Positions 6,549 through 11,603 of a stretch of DNA of 14,529 nucleotides are shown piece after piece. The translations under genes were made by a program, and so were the position numbers. The notes under the pieces were generated by a model. It made no database searches and was not told where the DNA came from. It saw nothing but the letters and a program-made list of their open reading frames with translations. Position 1 is the stretch's first letter, and each line of letters opens with the position of its first letter. Source of the DNA: DASUSH01 sp036375215 (GTDB lineage: Bacteria > Actinomycetota > Thermoleophilia > Solirubrobacterales > 70-9); the NCBI GenBank assembly GCA_036375215.1, contig DASUSH010000031.1, positions 1 to 14,529 of the forward strand, given 5' to 3'.

Positions 6549-7234
6549 CGGCGTAGATGGTGGCTGATCTCGCCGAGCGACGAGATCACGGCCACCTCGC
6601 CCCGACCTGTCCCTTTGGGGTCAGACCCCTCGGGTGGCAGGTCGCCGTTGCGGTCGAGGAGCAGCGCGGGGATGCCCGCCGCGCGGGCGCCCGCGACGTC
6701 CTCGGCCGGCGTGTCGCCGACGACGAGCGCCTCCTCCGGACCGCAGCCCGCGAGCTCGAGGCCGGCGGCGAAGATCGCCGGGTCGGGCTTGCGGTGGCCG
6801 GCCGTAGCCGAGGCGACGGCGCCGTCGAGGGCGCCGGCGAGCCCGACGCGCTCGAGCACCTCGGGGAGCGAGCAATCCCAGTTCGAGACGCAGACGAGCG
6901 CCAGCCCGAGCCCGCGCAGCTCGGCGAGCGCCGCCGCCGCGTCGCCGAAGGCGCGAAAGCGGATCGCCGCCATCATCGTCTCGACCGCGACCTCGCGGCC
7001 GAGCTCCGCCGAGAGCAGCGCGGCGCAGGTCCGCCGCAGCGCGGCGAGCGACTCCGCGTCGCGCGCCTCGTGGCTGTGCTCGCGGTAGTAGGACATCTCG
7101 GCGCGCATCGCGCGCTCGACGGAGCCGGGTGGCAGCTCGCCACCGAGCGCCGCGCGCAGCCGCTCGGCGGGCGGTTCGAGCTCGACCAGGGTGCCGAGGG
7201 CGTCGAGCAGAACGGCTTGGGTGGCGACGGGCAT
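6545..7234 (-). CDS. HAD-superfamily hydrolase (subfamily IA-like) with DxL motif I
   Basis: This 229-residue cytosolic protein has the four HAD motifs: motif I LLDALGTLVEL with nucleophile Asp11, motif II VSNWD with Ser117, motif III HRKPDP with Lys149, and motif IV VVGDTPAEDV with Asp174 and Asp179. Between motifs I and II is a helical cap of subfamily I type. In motif I the second Asp, which acts as acid/base in most phosphatases, is Leu13. DALGT or DAYGT forms occur in 2-haloacid-dehalogenase-like and HDHD3-like members, so phosphatase activity is uncertain. The segment PEGSDPKGTGRGE (201-213) near the C-terminus is encoded by a palindrome that looks inserted (see the repeat). The ATG at 7234 gives the normal N-terminus, with motif I at residue 11. 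It diverges from the MscS gene across 26 bases and is followed by the CPBP gene with a 4-base overlap. Confidence 0.82.
   Translation of the reverse strand: MPVATQAVLLDALGTLVELEPPAERLRAALGGELPPGSVERAMRAEMSYYREHSHEARDAESLAALRRTCAALLSAELGREVAVETMMAAIRFRAFGDAAAALAELRGLGLALVCVSNWDCSLPEVLERVGLAGALDGAVASATAGHRKPDPAIFAAGLELAGCGPEEALVVGDTPAEDVAGARAAGIPALLLDRNGDLPPEGSDPKGTGRGEVAVISSLGEISHHLRR
6611..6629. repeat. GGGGTCAGACCCC palindrome inside the HAD gene
   Basis: GGGGTCAGACCCC (6617-6629) is a perfect 13-base palindrome around a central base, and CCCTTTGGG (6611-6619) overlaps it as a second small hairpin, so the two folds are mutually exclusive. On the minus strand it reads GGGGTCTGACCCCAAAGGG. 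From memory, this kind of word is found dispersed in several high-GC genomes as a palindromic repeat; that is recollection, not a search. It occurs once in this window and keeps the reading frame, coding for GSDPKG. Confidence 0.45.
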
Positions 7235-7245
7235 CGCCGCCGATT

Positions 7246-7260
7246 CTGTATGACAGGGGC
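7246..7260 (+). promoter_or_regulatory. -10 element and small inverted repeat between the HAD and MscS genes
   Basis: TATGAC (7249-7254) is a good actinobacterial -10, and exactly six bases (AGGGGC) lie between it and ATC at 7261, the same layout as at thiL and the response-regulator gene. It is embedded in the inverted repeat CTGT-ATG-ACAG (7246-7256), so an operator for either divergent gene is possible. No -35 was recognised. The HAD gene has no clear TANNNT on its own strand here. Confidence 0.48.
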
Positions 7261-8034
7261 ATCGAGGAGACGTTCTGGGACCAATACGGCGACTGGATCT
7301 CCGCCGCGATCACCCTGATCGGCGCGCTCATGATCGCCTACGGGGTCGATCGCTTCGTGATCGGCCGCGGCTCGGAGGTGGCGACGCGCCGCTTCACAGA
7401 GGGCGGCGTCTCGCGCGTCACGGTCACCCGCCTGAGGTTGGTGCGCCGCCTCGTCTTCGTCCTGATCATCTTCATCGGGATCGCGCTGGCGCTGACCCAG
7501 ATCGACGGCGTCAAGCGGCTCGCGACCGGGATCCTCGCCTCGAGCGCGCTGCTCGGCCTGATCGTCGGCCTCGCCGCCCGCCAATCGGTCGCCAACCTCG
7601 TCGCCGGGATCATGATCGCGGTCACCCAGCCGATCCGCATCGGGGACCGCGTGACGATCGGCGAGACGACGGGTCGGGTCGAGAACATCACCCTCTCGGC
7701 CACCTTCATCGACCCCGGCGACGGGCGGCTCATGGTGGTGCCCAACGAGCACGTCGTCGGCACCGAGATCTTCAACCACTCCACCGGCAACCTCGGGTCC
7801 CCGATTCTCGTCCACGTCTGGCTGCCCCCGGACGGCGACGTGCAGGCTGCCCGCGTGGCGCTCGACGGGATCGCCGAGAGCGTCCAGGTCAACGACCTGA
7901 CCCACGAGGGCGTGAGGCTCGAGCTGCGCCAGAACCTCGAGGGCGAGCGCACGCGGGTCGGCGGCGAGGAGGCGGCCCTGCGCGAGCGGGCGCACAGCGC
8001 GCTGCGCGAGGCCGGCCTGCTCGAGTTCGCCTGA
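7261..8034 (+). CDS. Small-conductance mechanosensitive channel, MscS family; probable ATC start
   Basis: The product, about 257 residues, is a minimal MscS channel that opens under membrane tension to release solutes. TM1 is about residues 13-34, TM2 61-80 and the pore helix TM3 87-128, with the signature run LLGLIVGLAARQSVANLVAG (98-117) and VTQPIRIGDRV leading into the cytoplasmic beta domain (VVPNEHVVGTEIFNHS). The frame is certain; the start is not. The nearest in-frame canonical starts are GTG at 7129, deep inside the antisense HAD gene, and ATG at 7330, which would cut TM1 in half. ATC at 7261 gives (M)EETFWDQYGDW, a natural N-terminus, and lies 6 bases after TATGAC. ATT (7243) and CTG (7246) are other possibilities. 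It is probably transcribed alone, ahead of the PBP gene. Confidence 0.85.
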   Translation: MEETFWDQYGDWISAAITLIGALMIAYGVDRFVIGRGSEVATRRFTEGGVSRVTVTRLRLVRRLVFVLIIFIGIALALTQIDGVKRLATGILASSALLGLIVGLAARQSVANLVAGIMIAVTQPIRIGDRVTIGETTGRVENITLSATFIDPGDGRLMVVPNEHVVGTEIFNHSTGNLGSPILVHVWLPPDGDVQAARVALDGIAESVQVNDLTHEGVRLELRQNLEGERTRVGGEEAALRERAHSALREAGLLEFA

Positions 8035-8070
8035 GGGCCGATCGGCGGCGGTCCTGAAAAGGGCCTAAAA

Positions 8071-8093
8071 AGCGGGAAGATCCGGGCCCCGCT
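8071..8093 (+). terminator. Hairpin between the MscS and PBP genes
   Basis: AGCGGG (8071-8076) and CCCGCT (8088-8093) pair perfectly around an 11-base loop. A second small stem, GGTCC/GGGCC (8050-8065), comes just before it. Both lie after the MscS stop and before the PBP -10 candidate. There is no U-tract; a terminator for mscS is the simplest reading. Confidence 0.33.
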
Positions 8094-8098
8094 CTCAC

Positions 8099-8104
8099 TA
8101 CCCT
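8099..8104 (+). promoter_or_regulatory. Possible -10 element of the PBP gene
   Basis: TACCCT fits TANNNT and ends 11 bases before the ATG at 8116, which would give a leader of only about 4-5 bases. No Shine-Dalgarno is present between them. Tentative. Confidence 0.35.
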
Positions 8105-8115
8105 TCACCGGACCC

Positions 8116-10233
8116 ATGACGCCGCGTGAGCGCAGAAAGCACCGACGCACGCGGCGGCGGAAGAGCAGCAAGGTCCTGCTGGGCGTGGGGGTCGTCTTCT
8201 CGATCGTCGCCATCGCCGTGCTCAGCTTCGGGATCTGGGTGCTCAACGTCGCCGCCGAGGCGCCCCCGATCGACCAGCTGCGCGCGATCGACAAGGGGGC
8301 GAACTCGGTCGTCTTCGCCTCCGACGGCACCCGGCTCGGCTACATCCAGAACGACGAGCTGCGCACGCCGATCCCGCTGAAGTCGATCCCGAAGGAGCTC
8401 CAGGAGGCGACGATCGCGATCGAGGACGAGCGCTTCTACGAGCACGACGGCGTCGACCCCGAGGCGGTGCTGCGCGCCGCAGTCGAGAACATCGAGGCCG
8501 GCGAGACCCGCCAGGGCGGCTCGACGATCACCCAGCAGCTCGTCCGCAACCTCTACATCTCCGACCCCCAGGACACGCTCGAGCGCAAGATCCGCGAGGC
8601 CGCGCTCGCCGAGGACCTCGAGCAGGAGCGATCGAAGCGGTGGATCCTCGAGGAGTACCTGAACACCGCCTCCTACGGCACGGTCGGCGGCCGCACCGCG
8701 GTCGGCGTCGAGGCCGCGTCCCAGACTTTCTTCAACAAGCCCGCCTCCGAGCTGAAGCTGACCGAGTCGGCGCTGCTCGCCGGCCTCCCCCAGGCACCCT
8801 CCGAGTACAACCCGTTCACCGATCCGAACCAGGCCCTGAAGCGCCGCAACAACGTCCTCGACAACATGGCCAAGCAGGGCTACCTGACTCCGGACGAGGC
8901 GCGCCGGGCCAAGGCCGCCGGCCTCGGGCTCGAGCCCGGGACGAAGTACTCGGAGATCCGCGAGCCCTACTTCTTCGACTTCGTCGAGTCCGAGCTGATC
9001 GATCGCTACGGCGTCAACACCGTCCGTCAGGGCGGCCTGCAGGTCTACACGACGATCGACCCGCAGCTGCAGCGCGCGGCCGAGGCCGCGATCGCCGCGC
9101 ATCCGGTGAGCGGCGCCGCCAACGCGCTCGTCTCGACCGACGTCGACACCGGCGAGATCATCGCGATGGCGTCGTCGGGCGGCTCGGCGGCCTACGGCTC
9201 GAGCCAGTTCAACCTCGCCGCCCAGGGGAGTCGCCAGCCCGGCTCGGCCTTCAAGCCGTTCGTGCTCACCACCGCCGTCGACCAGGGCATCGACCCCGAC
9301 TCGACCTACTACTCGGCCCCGTCGACGATCTCGCTCGACACGGGCGGCCTGACGCCGTGGACCGTGAGCGGCGGCGGCAGCGGCACGATGAGCTTGCGCG
9401 ACGCGACCGCGCAGTCGGTGAACACGGTCTACGCCCAGGTCGGCCTCGACGTGGGCGCCGACAACTTCACCCAGATGGCGAAGGACATGGGCATCCGCTC
9501 GCCGCTCGAGCCGTTCCCGGCCTACGCCCTCGGCGGCACCGCGGAGTGCTGCACGGTGCTCGAGATGTCGAACGCCTACGCCACGATCGCCGACGGCGGG
9601 GTCCACCACGACCCGACCGGGATCGAGCGCGTCGAGTTCCCCAACGGGGAGGAGGACGTGCTGGAGGACTCCGAGGGCAAACGGGTGGTGAGCGACGGGG
9701 TCGCCTACGAGGTCGCCGACGTGATGAAGGGCACCCTGATCTCGGGTACCGCCGCGGGCCACGGCATCGGCTGTCCCGCGTCCGGCAAGACCGGGACCAC
9801 CGAGGAGCAGTCGGACGCCTGGTTCGTCGGCTACACGCCGCACGTCTCGACCGCGGTCTGGACCGGCAACCCGAACGCGCGCGTCCCGCTGCCGGGCTAC
9901 GGCGCCGACCTCTCGGCCCCGATCTGGCACGACTACATGACCACCGCCGCGAGCCAGCCGTGCGACGACTTCCCCGAGCCGCAGCAGCCGGCGAACCTCT
10001 CGCCGTTCTACAGCGAGCACGCCACGACCGGCAGCGACACGGGGGACACCACCACCACCGACGACACGGCGGCCGCGCCCGTGCCGGCCGCCCCGGCGCC
10101 CGACGCGCCCACGGACACGGGCGGCGGCGGCGCGGGCTACGACCCGGACCTGTACGCGCCCGGAGCCGGCCAGGGCCCCGCGCCCGGAGCAAGCCCGCCG
10201 GCCGCGCCCGGCGGCGGCGTCGGCGACGGCTGA
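8116..10233 (+). CDS. Class A penicillin-binding protein (bifunctional transglycosylase/transpeptidase)
   Basis: This 705-residue membrane-anchored enzyme polymerises glycan strands from lipid II and crosslinks stem peptides. It has a very basic cytoplasmic head (RERRKHRRTRRRK, 4-16), one membrane helix (about 19-46), then a GT51 domain with EDERFYEHDGVD (catalytic Glu103), QGGSTITQQLVRNL (133-146), the RKIREAALAEDLEQ helix and ILEEYLN. The transpeptidase domain has SAFK (nucleophile Ser377, Lys380), SVN (434-436) and KTGT (558-561), all intact. After residue about 617 comes an extracellular low-complexity tail rich in Thr, Asp, Pro, Ala and Gly, common in actinobacterial PonA-type proteins. 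Extra Cys residues occur at 478-479, 553 (near KTG) and 616 and might form extracytoplasmic disulfides. The ATG at 8116 gives the standard N-terminus; no Shine-Dalgarno is present. Confidence 0.94.
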   Translation: MTPRERRKHRRTRRRKSSKVLLGVGVVFSIVAIAVLSFGIWVLNVAAEAPPIDQLRAIDKGANSVVFASDGTRLGYIQNDELRTPIPLKSIPKELQEATIAIEDERFYEHDGVDPEAVLRAAVENIEAGETRQGGSTITQQLVRNLYISDPQDTLERKIREAALAEDLEQERSKRWILEEYLNTASYGTVGGRTAVGVEAASQTFFNKPASELKLTESALLAGLPQAPSEYNPFTDPNQALKRRNNVLDNMAKQGYLTPDEARRAKAAGLGLEPGTKYSEIREPYFFDFVESELIDRYGVNTVRQGGLQVYTTIDPQLQRAAEAAIAAHPVSGAANALVSTDVDTGEIIAMASSGGSAAYGSSQFNLAAQGSRQPGSAFKPFVLTTAVDQGIDPDSTYYSAPSTISLDTGGLTPWTVSGGGSGTMSLRDATAQSVNTVYAQVGLDVGADNFTQMAKDMGIRSPLEPFPAYALGGTAECCTVLEMSNAYATIADGGVHHDPTGIERVEFPNGEEDVLEDSEGKRVVSDGVAYEVADVMKGTLISGTAAGHGIGCPASGKTGTTEEQSDAWFVGYTPHVSTAVWTGNPNARVPLPGYGADLSAPIWHDYMTTAASQPCDDFPEPQQPANLSPFYSEHATTGSDTGDTTTTDDTAAAPVPAAPAPDAPTDTGGGGAGYDPDLYAPGAGQGPAPGASPPAAPGGGVGDG

Positions 10234-10278
10234 GCCCGGCGGCCGCTGGTCGCGCTCCCCGGCTCGCTCACCGCGTAC

Positions 10279-10296
10279 GGCGCGATCGAGCGCGCC
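10279..10296 (+). terminator. Hairpin between the PBP and thiL genes
   Basis: GGCGCG-ATCGAG-CGCGCC is a perfect 6-pair stem with a 6-base loop, 46 bases after the PBP stop and 30 bases before the thiL -10. There is no U-tract. It is a candidate terminator for the PBP message; the rest of this 104-base gap holds only GC-rich sequence and the thiL promoter. Confidence 0.33.
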
Positions 10297-10325
10297 GGCT
10301 CCCGGCCGGTCGGCTCGGATCCCTT

Positions 10326-10337
10326 TAGGTTGGGGGC
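10326..10337 (+). promoter_or_regulatory. -10 element for leaderless start of thiL
   Basis: TAGGTT (10326-10331) followed by the six bases GGGGGC and then GTG at 10338. The G-run directly touches the start codon and is too close to act as a Shine-Dalgarno. No -35 was recognised. Confidence 0.52.
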
Positions 10338-11336
10338 GTGGGCGAGTTCGAGTTGATCGAGCGCGTGCGGGCGCGCCTCGCCGAGGCGGGGGTCGGAAGC
10401 GGCGACCGCCTCGCGCTCGGCAGCGGCGACGACGCGGCGGTGATCACGGGGGCCGGCGCGAGCGCGGTCTCGGTCGACGCGGTCGTCGACGGCATCCACT
10501 TCCGCCGCGAGAGCGCGCCGCTCGCCGCGGTCGGGCGCAAGGCGCTCGCCTCGGCGCTCTCCGACCTGGCGGCGATGGGCGCCGGGGCGGGGGAGGCGCT
10601 GGTCGCTCTGGGGCTCCCCGCCGACTTCGACGAGCGCAGCGGCGCCGAGCTCCTCGAGGGGCTCGTCGAGGGCGCCCGCGAGTGGTCGGTCGCGCTCGCC
10701 GGGGGCGACGTCGTCGCGGCGCCGGTCCTGTTCGTCTCGGTGACCGTGCTCGGACCGCTCGATGCCGCGTCCGCCGCGGTCCGCCGCGACGGCGCCGCGC
10801 CGGGCCAGCTCGTCGCCGTCACCGGCAAGCTCGGCGGGGCCGCGGCCGGGCAGCTGCTGCTCGAGCGCCCCGAGCTCGGCGAGGGCATCGGCGAGGCGAC
10901 CGCCGCCGCGCTGCGCGCCCGCCAGCTCGAGCCCTCCCCGCGGCTCGCCGCCGGCCGGGCCCTCGCGGGCGCCGGCGCCGCCGCGATGATCGACCTCTCA
11001 GACGGGCTCGCCGGCGACGCTCGTCACGTCGCCGCCGCGAGCGGCGCCCGGCTCATCGTCGGTCTCGAGCGCCTCCCGCTCGACGCCGGCGTGGCCGAGG
11101 TTGCGGCGGCGGCGGGCCGCGACCCCCTCGAGCTCGCCGTCTCGGGCGGGGAGGACTACGAGCTGCTCGCCTGCCTGCCCGCGGAAGCGCTCGATGGGGC
11201 CGCCGCGGCCGTGGCGGGGGCAGGCACGACGCTGACCGTGATCGGCGAGGTCACCGCCGGGGACGGCGTGGAGCTCCGGGGCGCCGGCGGCGAGGCGCTC
11301 GAGTCGCGGGGGTTCGACCAGCTCGCGGGGCGGTGA
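10338..11336 (+). CDS. thiL: Thiamine-monophosphate kinase
   Basis: The 332-residue cytosolic enzyme phosphorylates thiamine monophosphate with ATP to form thiamine diphosphate, the active cofactor. The family landmarks are in order: GEFELIERV at the N-terminus, LGSGDDAAV (27-35, metal-binding Asp pair), SVDAVVDGIHF (45-55), ALSDLAAMGA (73-82), GGD (122-124), PGQLVAVTG (155-163), LEPSPR (197-202), MIDLSDGLAGD (217-227) and SGGEDYELL (269-277). After GGD the enterobacterial TTRG is VVAA, so that part of the nucleotide site differs, as I would expect in actinobacterial forms. The length is normal. The GTG at 10338 gives the standard N-terminus and fits a leaderless message. No other thiamine gene is nearby. 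It converges with the FlgM-like gene, 10 bases apart. Confidence 0.93.
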   Translation: MGEFELIERVRARLAEAGVGSGDRLALGSGDDAAVITGAGASAVSVDAVVDGIHFRRESAPLAAVGRKALASALSDLAAMGAGAGEALVALGLPADFDERSGAELLEGLVEGAREWSVALAGGDVVAAPVLFVSVTVLGPLDAASAAVRRDGAAPGQLVAVTGKLGGAAAGQLLLERPELGEGIGEATAAALRARQLEPSPRLAAGRALAGAGAAAMIDLSDGLAGDARHVAAASGARLIVGLERLPLDAGVAEVAAAAGRDPLELAVSGGEDYELLACLPAEALDGAAAAVAGAGTTLTVIGEVTAGDGVELRGAGGEALESRGFDQLAGR

Positions 11337-11338
11337 GG

Positions 11339-11360
11339 GCGAGCGCCTAGCCCTGCTCGC
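11339..11360. terminator. Possible bidirectional terminator between thiL and the FlgM-like gene
   Basis: GCGAGC (11339-11344) pairs with GCTCGC (11355-11360). AGGGC (11336-11340) can alternatively pair with GCCCT (11350-11354). The stem spans the 10-base gap between the two convergent stop codons and the end of the small minus-strand gene. There is no U-tract on either side, so this is tentative. Confidence 0.33.
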
Positions 11361-11538
11361 GCCGCTGGCGGGTCGGCGGTAGGCCGATGCTGCGGCGCGC
11401 GATCTGGATCAGCTTCATCTTCGTGACCAGGGAGCCGGCCACGCGCTGGGGATCGACGGAGTAGTCGCCGCGCGCCAGGCGCTGTCTGAGGTCATCCACC
11501 TTATTTCCGTTCCACGTCCGTGCGACGGCGCATCCCAT
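11347..11538 (-). CDS. Small FlgM-like anti-sigma-28 factor
   Basis: The 63-residue product contains KVDDLRQRLARGDYSVDPQR followed by VAGSLVTKM. A (K)V-x-x-L-x-x-x-I/L-x-x-G-x-Y-x-V-D-x-x-x-V-A-x-x-L pattern is the sigma-binding C-terminal region of FlgM anti-sigma factors, which hold sigma-28 (FliA/SigD) inactive. The rest is a basic tail, RRSIGLPPTRQRREQG, longer than usual. The start is uncertain. The ATG at 11538 touches GGAGG with no spacer. The second ATG (11533) has perfect spacing but opens a different 10-codon frame. GTG at 11499 would begin exactly at the conserved domain, one base after that short frame ends. A sigma-28-type promoter lies upstream. No flagellar or sigma gene is in the window, so the partner is unknown. 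A chance ORF is unlikely given the pattern. Confidence 0.62.
   Translation of the reverse strand: MGCAVARTWNGNKVDDLRQRLARGDYSVDPQRVAGSLVTKMKLIQIARRSIGLPPTRQRREQG
11501..11533 (-). CDS. Ten-codon upstream ORF (possible leader peptide) before the FlgM-like domain
   Basis: ATG at 11533 lies 5 bases after GGAGG (11543-11539), the best Shine-Dalgarno spacing in the region. It encodes MRRRTDVERK and stops with TAA at 11503-11501, one base before GTG at 11499, where the FlgM-like domain begins in another frame. It could be a leader whose termination feeds re-initiation at the GTG, or the 5' part of a gene joined to the domain by frameshifting. It may also be untranslated. Position and spacing are seen; the role is inferred. 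Confidence 0.3.
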   Translation of the reverse strand: MRRRTDVERK

Positions 11539-11575
11539 CCTCCGTAAAGGGTTTCCCCTGTTGGACCCGAGTTGT

Positions 11576-11603
11576 ATATCGGCCGCCGGTTCGAATCTCG
11601 TTA
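11576..11603 (-). promoter_or_regulatory. Sigma-28 (FliA/SigD/WhiG)-type promoter before the FlgM-like gene
   Basis: GCCGATAT (11583-11576) is identical to the Bacillus SigD -10 consensus and one base from the enterobacterial FliA GCCGATAA. TAAC (11603-11600) lies 16 bases upstream, close to the TAAA-N15-GCCGATAA layout, and overlaps the stop codon of the upstream membrane-protein gene. Transcription would start near 11568, leaving a leader of about 30 bases with GGAGG at 11543-11539. The overlapping TATACA could alternatively serve the main sigma factor. Confidence 0.5.

Noticed and set aside
7129..7260. GTG at 7129 as the MscS start
   Set aside because: It would add 44 Arg/Ala-rich residues antisense to the HAD N-terminus, ahead of a complete MscS N-terminus, and would put the promoter deep inside the HAD gene.
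8098..10020. Minus-strand open frame of 640 codons across the PBP gene
   Set aside because: Antisense shadow with biased composition (Arg, Val, Gly, Asp); the plus-strand PBP has all catalytic motifs.
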